Of a DNA stretch of 64,000 nt, positions 48,436-57,139 are shown in pieces. A model generated the notes under the pieces. That model saw only the letters and a list, made by a program, of their open reading frames with translations, ran no database searches and was not told the DNA's origin. The DNA comes from Ardenticatena sp. GTDB taxonomy: Bacteria > Chloroflexota > Anaerolineae > Ardenticatenales > Ardenticatenaceae. The translations under genes were made by a program, and so were the position numbers. Numbering within the stretch: the first letter of the stretch is position 1; the number at the start of each line of letters is the position of its first letter. The stretch spans positions 1 to 64,000 of the forward strand of contig WFOS01000064.1 in the NCBI GenBank assembly GCA_015487975.1, in the 5' to 3' direction.

Positions 48436-49399
48436 ACGTGTTTGGGCAGCCCTGCAAGGCGAACCGACCGACCGACCTGCTTTCAGCCTGTGGCGCCATT
48501 TCCACGATGAAGATGCCACGCCCGAAGGGTTGGCGGCCGCCACGATCGAGTTTGCGATCCGCTGGGAAGTGGATATCGTGAAGCATACCCCTACCGGCAT
48601 GTATGCCGTCGAGGATTGGGGGCCCCCTATTCGCCGTTTCGACGACCCACACCGCGCGCCTGAACGCATTCGGCCCGCTTTTACCAGTCCCGATGGCTGG
48701 CACGATCTTCCCCCGCTCGATGTGCAGCAGGGCGCGCTGGGGCGCGAATTGCGCGGCCTGCAACTGGTGCGTGGCGGTTTGCCGCCCGACATTCCCATTC
48801 TGATGACGATTTTCAGTCCACTGACGATCGCCTACAAAATGGTGGGGGACTTTCTGTTCGAGCACCTGGCCCACGCTCCCGACGCCGTTCAAGCCGGGTT
48901 ACGCACCATTGCCGAAACCATGGCACGCTACACCGAAGCCTGCCTTGCGCATGGGGCAGATGGCGTCTTCTTTGCTACCCAACTGGCTAGCAGCACCATG
49001 CTGCCACGCGAGACATACGCGACGTTTGGCGAACCATTCGATCGCATCGTCCTCGACGCCTGCCACGCCGATACAATCCGTGTGCTCCATCTGCACGGAA
49101 CCAACATCTTTTTCGATCTGGCCACCACGTATCCTGTGCAAGGTATCTCATGGCACAATCACGAAACAGCGCCATCGCTTACAGAAGCCCGCCAGCAAAC
49201 CGATCGCGCTTTCGTTACGGGGTTGGATCGGCGCATCTTCCTGGAACCCGCCAGCGTGGTTGCTGCCCACGCCCGCGCCGCCCTGGACACCACACGCGGC
49301 CATCGACACATCTTGGCGCCATCCTGCGTCATTCCAACCCAAGTGCGCGACGACGCGCTGGCCGCCGTGGTGGATGTGGTGAAGACGTGGTGCGCTTAG
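48422..49399 (+). CDS. UroD-like protein 2
   Basis: 325 residues, clearly paralogous to the protein at 46232 (both read WRHF near residue 25, share TIFSPLT and end with matching His-containing blocks: HLHGTNIFFDLA, GISWHNHETAPSLTEAR). Like its paralogue it lacks the HemE arginine motif. Translation is coupled to the thioesterase gene. The last 88 bp, including the stop, are repeated at 50486-50573. Confidence 0.75.
   Translation: MNARERVWAALQGEPTDRPAFSLWRHFHDEDATPEGLAAATIEFAIRWEVDIVKHTPTGMYAVEDWGPPIRRFDDPHRAPERIRPAFTSPDGWHDLPPLDVQQGALGRELRGLQLVRGGLPPDIPILMTIFSPLTIAYKMVGDFLFEHLAHAPDAVQAGLRTIAETMARYTEACLAHGADGVFFATQLASSTMLPRETYATFGEPFDRIVLDACHADTIRVLHLHGTNIFFDLATTYPVQGISWHNHETAPSLTEARQQTDRAFVTGLDRRIFLEPASVVAAHARAALDTTRGHRHILAPSCVIPTQVRDDALAAVVDVVKTWCA
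49312..49399 (+). repeat. 88-bp direct repeat, copy A (gene 3' end)
   Basis: Last 88 bp of UroD-like gene 2. Copy B is at 50486-50573, 85 of 88 bases identical by eye. Together they enclose the RAYT and the methylase/helicase remnants. The geometry resembles attL/attR of an element inserted at a gene's 3' end. Confidence 0.85.
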
Positions 49400-49405
49400 A
49401 AAAGC

Positions 49406-49561
49406 CTATCGAACTGTTGGGACAATCTCAATTGCGTATTCATCGAAGACTTTGCGCCCGATGCGGTTGATGCGCCCCAAGCGCTGGATACCCCGTGTGG
49501 GATTCCAGGGGATATCGTGGTTGATGACCGCACCGGCCCGGTTGAGACGCCTGCCGAGATC
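49406..49561 (-). pseudogene. C-terminal remnant of an SNF2-type helicase
   Basis: A 51-codon open segment not in the track encodes DIPWNPTRGIQRLGRINRIG, motif VI of SNF2/superfamily-2 helicases as found in defence-associated helicases, and ends with a stop at 49406. The frame is closed by TAA at 49564, directly against the RAYT stop, so the rest of the gene is missing. Confidence 0.8.
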
Positions 49562-49569
49562 TTACCGGT

Positions 49570-50133
49570 TCAGATTGGATTTTCCCTGTCCAGATACCAC
49601 CGTAAAGGGTTTTCCACGATATAGCGGCGGATGCGATTCAGGGATTGTTCGTTCCGGATGATATGTTCGTAATAATTTCGTTGCCACAGGCGTTTGTGGA
49701 ATGGGGGCCAACCATCGTTTTTTACGTGGCGAATATATTCATTTGTGGTCATCGTTTTGAACCATTGAACGATTTTCGGTAGGGGCGCACCTATGTATGC
49801 GCCCCTGTGTACGCCCCGTTTGCCAGCGTGGGCGTCCCGCGTGTCATTGGGGTGGGTATCTGCCGGGTGGATGATGATGATGCCGTGAATGTGGTTGGGC
49901 ATGACCACGAATGCATCGGTTTGGACGGTGGGGAATTTGCGATTCAATTCGTCCCACCACCGTTGCACCATCCGTCCGGCGTCGTTCACCCGCATTTCCC
50001 CACCCACCACCGCGCCGAACAAACAGGCCCGGTGTTGGGTACAAATGGTGACGAAATACGCCCCGGGTTGGGCGTAATCGTACCCCTTCAGGCGAATGCT
50101 GCGCCGATGGTGTTTTTCAGGGTCGTATGGCAT
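49570..50133 (-). mobile_element. REP-associated tyrosine transposase (RAYT, Y1 family)
   Basis: The ATG at 50133, with AAGGAGCGTATAACC upstream, gives 187 residues. A HUH nuclease of the TnpA_REP type: strand YFVTICTQHRACLFG, the metal-binding HUH motif VVMPNHIHGIIII, and near the end the catalytic Tyr in WQRNYYEHIIRNEQSLNRIRRYI. RAYTs move or maintain short palindromic repeats. The start codon lies 2 nt after the stop of a decayed methylase frame on the same strand. Confidence 0.9.
49781..49806. repeat. REP-like palindrome inside the RAYT gene
   Basis: AGGGGCGCA (49781-49789) and TGCGCCCCT (49798-49806) form a perfect 9-bp stem with an 8-nt loop inside the coding region, where it encodes part of RGAYIGAPLP. 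It resembles the dispersed palindromes that RAYTs act on. Confidence 0.6.
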
Positions 50134-50135
50134 GG

Positions 50136-50344
50136 TTATACGCTCCTTGTTTTGTTGATACGCTCCCAGGTCAGATGGCAGACGCGGTAGATCTCTTTGC
50201 GTTCCTTCTCGGTCAAACCAAGGGCATCGAAGACGATGTCCCAGCACCTTGCGCGTTGGGTTCCTGCTCGGCGATGGGCACGTCGGATTGGGAGGCGATG
50301 CCGCATTCGGTGAAGATTGACTTGATCCGAGCCACTTCGGTGGT
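50136..50344 (-). pseudogene. Frameshifted C-terminus of an adenine-specific DNA methylase
   Basis: In one frame EVARIKSIFTECG and IAEQEPN appear; then, after a shift near 50250, another frame reads DIVFDALGLTEKERKEIYR and ends ERINKTRSV at a stop (50136). The pattern matches the tail of N6-adenine methylases of restriction or phage-defence systems. Two frame changes and no upstream part show a dead gene. The remaining bases up to copy B of the repeat (50486) contain nothing recognisable. Confidence 0.65.
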
Positions 50345-50485
50345 ATGAGTATGGCATGCATTGTATCAAGTTCATATGCGTGGAGCAATAATTCGACAGC
50401 CTCCTACTACAATCGCATTTATAAGGGCATGGTCTCATCGAGGGGAAGATGGTATTGGCACTATCGGCGCCGATGGTGAGCGCTG

Positions 50486-50573
50486 CTTGGCGCCATCCTG
50501 CGTCATTCCAACCCAAGTGCGCGACGACGCGCTGGCCGCCGTGGTGAACGTGGTGAAGACGTGGTGCGCATAG
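50486..50573 (+). repeat. 88-bp direct repeat, copy B (truncated UroD-like tail)
   Basis: Repeats the last 88 bp of UroD-like gene 2 with 3 differences, including an intact in-frame tail and stop (APSCVIPTQVRDDALAAVV). No other part of the gene precedes it. Confidence 0.85.
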
Positions 50574-50584
50574 AGGCAAGGCTA

Positions 50585-50613
50585 TTTGCCCCAAACGGCG
50601 CTTTTCGATATAA
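50585..50613 (+). promoter_or_regulatory. Promoter of rpsP-khpA-rimM
   Basis: TTGCCC (50585-50590), 17-bp spacer, TATAAT (50608-50613). The leader of about 100 nt has small hairpins (CGTGTCGAAACACG among them) that could serve ribosomal-protein feedback; no test possible here. Confidence 0.8.
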
Positions 50614-50718
50614 TGCCCAATTGCGAGGCTCGCCTTCGGGCGGGCTTGTTTGTGTCGAATTGTCGAAAAGCCACGTGTCGAAACACGCGAGAGAGCCAAA
50701 AAGGAGCAAGAAGCGGTT

Positions 50719-51030
50719 ATGGTACGCATTCGTCTGCGCCGCATGGGCGCCCGAAACCAACCGAGTTATCGCATTGTGGTGGCCGACCAGCGTTCGCCGC
50801 GCGACGGCCGCTTCATCGAAACGCTTGGCTACTACAACCCGCTAAGCGAACCCGAAACGGTCAAGTACGATAAGGCGCGCGCCGTCTACTGGTTGAGCCA
50901 GGGGGCGCAACCGTCCGAAGCGGTCGATCGCTGGTTCAAGAAAGATGGGATCTACGAAGCGTTGAAGCGCTACCGCGAAGGGACACCATTGGAAGAACTG
51001 TTCCCTACGGAAACAGAAGTCAATGCCTGA
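50719..51030 (+). CDS. rpsP: 30S ribosomal protein S16
   Basis: The ATG at 50719 ([21 protein letters not shown]) gives 103 residues. The family start and the [13 protein letters not shown] block are intact; the C-terminal extension is acidic. First of the usual rpsP-khpA-rimM set. The ribosome binding site (AAGGAG) is 12-13 nt before the ATG, further than normal. Confidence 0.97.
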   Translation: MVRIRLRRMGARNQPSYRIVVADQRSPRDGRFIETLGYYNPLSEPETVKYDKARAVYWLSQGAQPSEAVDRWFKKDGIYEALKRYREGTPLEELFPTETEVNA

Positions 51031-51271
51031 TGCGGATATCGGCATGGAAGAACTGGTCGAATTCATCGCCAAAAATCTGGTAGACCATCCCGAAGACGTG
51101 CGCGTCACCAGCGAAAAACGTGGTCGCCGCGTGCGTATCACGCTCTCGGTCGCGCCCGACGACATGGGGCGTGTGATTGGCCGCCAGGGGCGCGTCGCTG
51201 AAGCGATCCGCAACGTGGTGCATGTAGTGGCACAAAAACGTGGGCTCTTTGTGGATGTGGACATTCGCTAA
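51023..51271 (+). CDS. khpA: KH-domain RNA-binding protein KhpA
   Basis: 82 residues. A single KH domain with the GxxG loop in [17 protein letters not shown]. KhpA binds RNA, often as a heterodimer with KhpB, and affects cell division and small-RNA behaviour. It overlaps rpsP by 8 nt. Confidence 0.92.
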   Translation: MPDADIGMEELVEFIAKNLVDHPEDVRVTSEKRGRRVRITLSVAPDDMGRVIGRQGRVAEAIRNVVHVVAQKRGLFVDVDIR

Positions 51272-51274
51272 GCC

Positions 51275-51787
51275 ATGGCGGATGATTTTCTGACATTGGG
51301 GCGAATCGTCGCACCTCACGGCATACGTGGCGAAGTCAAAGTTCGTATTCTGACAGACGATATCGAATTTGTCTTCGACCTCGAACAGGTCTACCTGGGG
51401 CGACAGACGCCACAACCGTATGCCGTGAAAGGGGTGCGCTTGCACAAAGGCATGTTGTTGTTCATGCTGGAAGGCGTCACCACCCGCAACGACGCCGAAG
51501 CCCTGCGCGGTGAGTATGTGGTCATCCCACGTGAGTGGGCACCGCCGCTGGGCGAAGACGAGTACTACGTGCACCAACTCATTGGCTTGCGTGCCATCAC
51601 AACCGAAGGGGAAGAGCTGGGGCGCGTGGTTGATGTGATGTTCACCAACGGTGCCAACGATGTCTATGTGGTGCGTGGTGAACGGTATGACGAGGTGTTG
51701 ATTCCTGCCATTCGCCAGGTGGTCAAGGAGATCAACCTGGAAAAAGGCGAAATGCTCATCGAAGTCATGGATGGGCTCTTGGATTGA
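51275..51787 (+). CDS. rimM: 16S rRNA processing factor RimM
   Basis: 170 residues: N-terminal RimM barrel (LGRIVAPHGIRGEVKVR) and C-terminal PRC-type barrel (YVHQLIGLRAITTEGEELG, NDVYVVRG). It assists 30S head maturation with S19. It lies 3 nt after khpA. trmD and rplS, which often come next, are absent. Confidence 0.95.
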   Translation: MADDFLTLGRIVAPHGIRGEVKVRILTDDIEFVFDLEQVYLGRQTPQPYAVKGVRLHKGMLLFMLEGVTTRNDAEALRGEYVVIPREWAPPLGEDEYYVHQLIGLRAITTEGEELGRVVDVMFTNGANDVYVVRGERYDEVLIPAIRQVVKEINLEKGEMLIEVMDGLLD

Positions 51788-51795
51788 CAAACCAG

Positions 51796-51820
51796 AAGGC
51801 ACGAGGGGGCGTGCCTTTTT
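51796..51820 (+). terminator. First terminator after rimM
   Basis: AAGGCACG/CGTGCCTT stem, 6-nt loop, T-tail. Confidence 0.85.
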
Positions 51821-51840
51821 GCGGGGGACAAGGCGCACGG

Positions 51841-51878
51841 AAAAATGCCACGGTGGCAACGCCGTGGCATTTTTCTTT
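51841..51878. terminator. Second terminator between rimM and metH
   Basis: A 13-bp stem AAAAATGCCACGG/CCGTGGCATTTTT with an 8-nt loop and a T-tail. It isolates metH; no cobalamin or SAM riboswitch fits in the remaining 67 nt. Confidence 0.88.
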
Positions 51879-51945
51879 TCGTTTTGCCACTCTACAATGT
51901 TCGCACTTGATTTTCAAGAGGTGCCATAAAAAGAAAGGGGGGGCT

Positions 51946-54900
51946 ATGACGCAAAATCGCGCCCAACGCTATCTGGATGCACTGCGAACCCGTGTGCTTG
52001 TGTACGACGGTGCTATGGGCACTTCGCTGCAAAAAATGAACTTGACCGCCCAGGATTTTGGTGGTGCTACGTATGAGGGGTGCAACGACTATCTCGTCAT
52101 CACTCGCCCCGATGTTGTCGAACGTGTCCACCGCTCCTACCTGGACGTGGGCGCCGATGTCATCGAAACGGATACCTTCCGCTCGAACCGTATCACGCTC
52201 AAAGAATACACACTGCAAGACCGCGTCATCGACATCAACCGGGCTGCCGCCGCTCTGGCACGTCGCCTTGCCGATGAGTACAGCACCCACGAAAAACCCC
52301 GCTTCGTTGCCGGTTCGATCGGACCAAGTGGGATGCTCCCCTCGGCAAACGACCCTGTGCTCAGCAACATCACCTATGGCGAACTGGTGGACGTATTCCG
52401 CGAACAGGCAGTGGGGTTGTTGCTCGGTGGTGCCGATGTGCTCCTCATCGAGACCAGCCAGGATATTCTGGAAGTCAAAGCTGCCGTCGAAGGGCTGAAA
52501 CGCGCCATCCAGGAAACGGGCATCCGCGCTGCCATTCAGGCACAAGTCACACTGGACACCACAGGGCGCATGCTGCTCGGCACCGACATCAGCGCCGCGC
52601 TCACCATCCTGGAACCGCTTGGCATCGATGCCATCGGGCTGAACTGTTCCACAGGCCCCGACTACATGCGCGAACCGATCCGCTATCTCACAAGCCACAC
52701 CCATTTGCCCGTTTCAGCCATTCCGAATGCGGGCTTGCCCATCAACGTCGACGGCGAAGCCGTCTACCCCATGGAACCCGAACCCATGGCCGAAATGCTC
52801 TTGCAATTCGTGCAAGAATTTGGCTGCAACATCATCGGCGGCTGCTGCGGCACCACCCCCGAGCATATTCGCCTGCTGGTCGAAGGTGTGCAGGGCATCG
52901 ACCCGTGGACGCGTCGTCCCACCACCATCGACACAACGCCACGCGTTGCCAGTGCCATGCGTGCCACCGACATCAAGCAAATTCCAGCGCCCACATTGGT
53001 CGGCGAGCGTGTCAACAGTCAGGGAAGCCGTAAAGTCAAACGCCTGTTGCTGGAAGAGAACTACGACGCCCTGCTCGAAATCGCCCACGACCAGGTGGAA
53101 GGTGGGGCCCACATGCTCGATGTCTGCGTCGCGCTGACTGAGCGCACCGATGAAGCAGAGCAGATGCGGCGACTGGTGAAGTTGCTCAGCCAGAGCGTCG
53201 ATGTGCCGCTCATGATCGACTCCACCGAAGCCGAAGTGATTCGGGTGGCGCTTGAAACGTACCCTGGGCGTGCCATCGTCAATTCCATCAACATGGAAAA
53301 TGGCCGCCAACGTATCGAAGAGGTCTTGCCGCTTGTCGAACAACATGGCGCTGCTGTCGTCGCCCTGACCATCGACGAGGAAGGCATGGCACACACCGCC
53401 GAGCGTAAATTCGCCATTGCCAAGCGCATGTACGATATTGCCACGCAAGAATACGGCTTGCCGCCCGAAGCGCTGATTTTCGATGTGCTCACCTTCCCCA
53501 TCACGACAGGGCAACCGGAGCTGCGCCGCGCCGCCATCGAAACGTTAGAAGGGATCCGTCGTGTGAAAGCCGAGCTGCCTGGCGCGTTCACCCTCTTGGG
53601 GGTGAGCAATGTTTCGTTTGGGCTGAAACCGGCCGCACGCGCCGTCCTCAACAGTGTCTTTCTGCACCATGCCGTCGAAGCAGGGCTCGACATGGCAATC
53701 GTCAACCCCAAGCACATTACGCCCTACTTCGAGATTCCCGAAGAACAACGCACGCTCATGGATGATTTGATTTTCGATCGTCGGGATGATGCACTGGCGC
53801 GTGTGATCCAATTCTTCGAAGAAAACGAGGTAGCACTGGCCGGCGATGAACGCATCGACCCCACCGAGGGGATGAGCGTCGAAGAGAAGCTCTACTGGCA
53901 CATTGTCCATCGCAAAAAAGAGGGGGTGGAAGCGCTCGTGGACGAAGCCGTGCAGCACCATGACCCCGTATGGGTGCTGAACAATGTCATGCTGCCAGCG
54001 ATGAAAGAGGTGGGCGACAAATTCGGTGCGGGCGAGCTGATTTTGCCATTTGTGTTGCAAAGCGCCGAGGTGATGAAAAAAGCCGTCGCGCGGTTGGAAA
54101 CCTACCTGGAACGCAAAGAAGGCGCCAGCAAGGGGACGGTGGTACTGGCAACCGTCTTTGGCGATGTGCACGATATCGGCAAAAACCTGGTCGGCACGAT
54201 TTTGAGCAACAATGGCTACACCGTGGTAGACCTGGGCAAACAGGTGCCCGTCAACACCATCATCGACGCGGCCATCGAACACAACGCGGTGGCCATTGGG
54301 TTGAGTGCCTTGCTGGTGAGCACCAGCAAGCAAATGCCCATTTGTGTGCAGGAACTGCACAAGCGCGGGCTTTCTTTCCCTGTGCTGGTGGGTGGCGCCG
54401 CCATCAACCGCCGCTTTGGGTATCGCATCATGTTCATGGACGATGGGTCAGTGTACGAACCCGGGGTCTTCTACTGCAAGGATGCCTTCGAGGGGCTCGC
54501 TGTCGTTGACAAACTGACGGGCGACCCCGAAGAGCGGGCTGCTTTTGTCGCTGAGGTGAAAGCCAAAGCCCGCCGCACGCTCGAACGCAGCCCAACTACC
54601 ACGACACCTACGCCCGCTGAAACACCTGCCGAACGGTCTGTGCCCCCTGCGCCGAACATTCCCACGCCCCCCTTCTGGGGCACACGCCTGGTGGCGCGTG
54701 ACGAGATCGACGTTCGCGAGGTGGTGTCCTATTTCGACCTGGACACGCTTTATCGCCTGCACTGGGGTGGGCGTGGGAAACGTGGTGATGAGTGGGACGA
54801 ACTGGTGGCGACTGTTTTTGAACCAACCTTGCGCCGCCTGACGGATGAACTCATCGAAACGGAGTGGCTTTCGTTCGGAGCGCTGTATGGCTACTTCCCC

Positions 54901-55476
54901 GTCGCCGCCGATGGCAACACGCTCATCGTTTTCGATCCAGACGACCACGAACGCGAAGTCGCCCGCTTCACTTTCCCGCGCCAACCCGACCGTCAGCGGC
55001 TCTGCCTGGCGGACTATTTCGTCCCCGCGGACGAAGGACGTGACGTGGCCGCGCTGCAAGTGGTGACAGCGGGGCCCGAAGCCACGCAACGCATCGAAGC
55101 GTTACAAGCAGCGGACGACTATACCGAGGCGTACTTCATCAATGGATTTGCCGATCAGTTGGCAGAAGGACTTGCCGAATGGACACACCGCCGTATCCGG
55201 CGCGAGTTGGGGCTGGCGGAAGGGCGCGGCCTGCGCTACTCGTGGGGCTATCCCGCCTGCCCAGACCTGCAACAGCAAGTTGATGTCCTTCGTTTGCTGG
55301 GTGGTGACCGGCTAGGCGTGCGGCTTTCCAGCGGCTACCAACTGATTCCTGAACAAAGCACTGCCGCCATTGTGGTACACCACCCAGACGCCATCTATTT
55401 CTCGACAGGTGTGGAACGCCGCCAACAAGAAGAAGCCATTCGCGAGGTATTGGGTGAGTTGCGTTTGGATGAGTAA
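51946..55476 (+). CDS. metH: Cobalamin-dependent methionine synthase
   Basis: The ATG at 51946 (MTQNRAQRYLDALR), after AAAGGGGGGG, gives 1176 residues with all four modules. The homocysteine barrel has its zinc Cys in GLNCSTGP and GGCCGTTPEH. The folate barrel (from about 350) includes GERVNSQGSRKVK. The B12 module carries the cobalt-ligand His in DVHDIGKNLVG (about 745). The SAM reactivation domain has RYSWGYPACPDLQQQ. A Thr/Pro-rich linker (TTTTPTPAETPAE) separates the last two. It transfers methyl from methyltetrahydrofolate to homocysteine and can reactivate itself. Confidence 0.97.
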   Translation: MTQNRAQRYLDALRTRVLVYDGAMGTSLQKMNLTAQDFGGATYEGCNDYLVITRPDVVERVHRSYLDVGADVIETDTFRSNRITLKEYTLQDRVIDINRAAAALARRLADEYSTHEKPRFVAGSIGPSGMLPSANDPVLSNITYGELVDVFREQAVGLLLGGADVLLIETSQDILEVKAAVEGLKRAIQETGIRAAIQAQVTLDTTGRMLLGTDISAALTILEPLGIDAIGLNCSTGPDYMREPIRYLTSHTHLPVSAIPNAGLPINVDGEAVYPMEPEPMAEMLLQFVQEFGCNIIGGCCGTTPEHIRLLVEGVQGIDPWTRRPTTIDTTPRVASAMRATDIKQIPAPTLVGERVNSQGSRKVKRLLLEENYDALLEIAHDQVEGGAHMLDVCVALTERTDEAEQMRRLVKLLSQSVDVPLMIDSTEAEVIRVALETYPGRAIVNSINMENGRQRIEEVLPLVEQHGAAVVALTIDEEGMAHTAERKFAIAKRMYDIATQEYGLPPEALIFDVLTFPITTGQPELRRAAIETLEGIRRVKAELPGAFTLLGVSNVSFGLKPAARAVLNSVFLHHAVEAGLDMAIVNPKHITPYFEIPEEQRTLMDDLIFDRRDDALARVIQFFEENEVALAGDERIDPTEGMSVEEKLYWHIVHRKKEGVEALVDEAVQHHDPVWVLNNVMLPAMKEVGDKFGAGELILPFVLQSAEVMKKAVARLETYLERKEGASKGTVVLATVFGDVHDIGKNLVGTILSNNGYTVVDLGKQVPVNTIIDAAIEHNAVAIGLSALLVSTSKQMPICVQELHKRGLSFPVLVGGAAINRRFGYRIMFMDDGSVYEPGVFYCKDAFEGLAVVDKLTGDPEERAAFVAEVKAKARRTLERSPTTTTPTPAETPAERSVPPAPNIPTPPFWGTRLVARDEIDVREVVSYFDLDTLYRLHWGGRGKRGDEWDELVATVFEPTLRRLTDELIETEWLSFGALYGYFPVAADGNTLIVFDPDDHEREVARFTFPRQPDRQRLCLADYFVPADEGRDVAALQVVTAGPEATQRIEALQAADDYTEAYFINGFADQLAEGLAEWTHRRIRRELGLAEGRGLRYSWGYPACPDLQQQVDVLRLLGGDRLGVRLSSGYQLIPEQSTAAIVVHHPDAIYFSTGVERRQQEEAIREVLGELRLDE

Positions 55477-55498
55477 ACACGTCTGAAATGCATTACGA

Positions 55499-55525
55499 AA
55501 GGCGGGGAATCTTCCCCGCCTTCTC
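55499..55525. terminator. Terminator metH/MFS gene
   Basis: An 11-bp stem AAGGCGGGGAA/TTCCCCGCCTT with a 2-nt loop, followed by CTCTTGCTTTT. The tiny loop suggests one or two closing pairs remain open. Confidence 0.82.
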
Positions 55526-55552
55526 TTGCTTTTGGCGCCAATGATTTCACAT

Positions 55553-56983
55553 TCACGAACGTGCCGGTTTGGGCGCACGTTCGGCAGATGGCTCTTCGTC
55601 GATGGCTTTCTCTTCGGCCGATGAGGGGAGTGTCGCATGTTGCTGCTGTGGCGCCTCATCGAAATCTGGCAACAACGCTTCGAAATGGCGTAAAGCAGGT
55701 ACCATCAATCCAATCGCCACAACAGTCGCAGCACTCAATCCCGTGACGACAAAAAGCAATGCAATCCCCGCCGCTGAATCCGTCCCCACAAGAACCCGCA
55801 ATGTATCTGCTACTGGGCCAGCCCCTTGCTCGACAAAGGGCTGAAAAACCTTTTCAGCCAGCAGTGGCCCGATCACATACGCCGCTGCCACTGGTGCTTG
55901 AACGAACAAAAACTCGGCGCCAAATACACGCCCCTGCAGAGCAGGCGGTACTTTTCGTTGCAGCAGCGCACGGCGCACGGCGTACCCAATTGGCAACCAG
56001 AAGGCCGCAATGAAAGTGCTTACCAGCCACATGGGGAGCGAACGCCCTAGCCCGACGGTTGTATTCCCAAATAAGAAAGCAACGATGAGTGGCACATACG
56101 CCCAGAGAATCCGATTGCGTTTGGGACCGCCCCAACGGAGCATGAGCATGCCACCCAGCACATAGCCCAACGCATAGACCGACATCCCCGCAGCGTAGGC
56201 AAACTCGCTACCACCGCTTCGTGCGAGATAGTAGGCATTGAGAATCGAAAAACCCATGGCGTTGAAGAAGTTCGCACCCGCCAATACCAATGTCATCGCA
56301 CGCAACGGGGCGCTTTCCCAAATGTACTTGATGCCAAAGAGCAGTTCATCGCGAAAACGCTTCTGGAACGTCTGTTCCTTGCCAGGCACATCCGGAATGG
56401 CGATGAATGGCAATACGCCCACGGCAAAGAAGAAGGTGATGGCATCGAGTGTGAAAATGGTCAACAACCCAAATTTCGCCAGGACAGCCGCAGCGATGAA
56501 AGGCGCGATGATGCGTGCCGCCTGTTGCGACGTGTTCCGCAAGCCATTGAAACGTGCGTACTCCTCTTTGGGCAACATCAACGTCACGATGGTGGTAAAC
56601 GCTGGCATTTGAAAGCCCTCGAACAAGCTCAGCAACAACGTCGCCACATAGACATGTTCGAGGCGTAAATTTCCGGTGACGTACAACCCTACCAACATAA
56701 ATGTTACGACACCGGATGCACAGTCACTGAGTGCCATCACCCACTTGCGGTTCCAGCGATCGACGAGCGCCCCCCCGAGCAGCCCAAAGAAGAGCGACGG
56801 CAGCAACGCCATCAAAAGCAAGGTACCGAGAATGAGCGGACGCCCCGTCTCCTCCCACGCCCAATACACCACGCCAAAGCGCGTCAGGGAAGACCCAATG
56901 AGCGAGACGAATTGCCCAAACCAGAGGAGTAAGAAACCGCGGGTGCCTGTCAGTTGGGGCCATTTCCGTTGCGTGCTTGTCAT
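55553..56983 (-). CDS. MFS transporter (MFS_3, exporter-like)
   Basis: 476 residues with about twelve helices. The loop 2-3 motif is GGALVDRWNRKWVM, close to the family A-motif, and the entire chain resembles enterobactin-exporter-type or multidrug MFS proteins. The C-terminal tail of about 40 residues is acidic and Gln/Ala-rich (DEAPQQQHATLPSS). The substrate is unknown; export of a drug or siderophore is typical. Confidence 0.85.
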   Translation of the reverse strand: MTSTQRKWPQLTGTRGFLLLWFGQFVSLIGSSLTRFGVVYWAWEETGRPLILGTLLLMALLPSLFFGLLGGALVDRWNRKWVMALSDCASGVVTFMLVGLYVTGNLRLEHVYVATLLLSLFEGFQMPAFTTIVTLMLPKEEYARFNGLRNTSQQAARIIAPFIAAAVLAKFGLLTIFTLDAITFFFAVGVLPFIAIPDVPGKEQTFQKRFRDELLFGIKYIWESAPLRAMTLVLAGANFFNAMGFSILNAYYLARSGGSEFAYAAGMSVYALGYVLGGMLMLRWGGPKRNRILWAYVPLIVAFLFGNTTVGLGRSLPMWLVSTFIAAFWLPIGYAVRRALLQRKVPPALQGRVFGAEFLFVQAPVAAAYVIGPLLAEKVFQPFVEQGAGPVADTLRVLVGTDSAAGIALLFVVTGLSAATVVAIGLMVPALRHFEALLPDFDEAPQQQHATLPSSAEEKAIDEEPSAERAPKPARS

Positions 56984-57139
56984 CTCAGGTTCTGCTCCTC
57001 TTCAGTGGATAGATTCGGAGAACCGCCAGAATGTGGAGCGCACGAAAGACAATCGAACCAGCCAAGAAGACCGCACTTAGCGTATTGGTTTTTCCAAATA
57101 ACGCAAATACGTTTTGTCATCCCTCGCCATTTTTGCGCC

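Noticed and set aside
49452-49661. Plus-strand frame across the helicase remnant and RAYT end
   Set aside because: Antisense shadow of the minus-strand remnants.
50361-50573. 70-residue protein ending like UroD-like protein 2
   Set aside because: Only the duplicated 88-bp tail has coding character; the part before it resembles nothing and no ribosome binding site is present.
51879-51945. Cobalamin or SAM riboswitch before metH
   Set aside because: The 67 nt between the terminator and the ATG are too short and lack the conserved cores.
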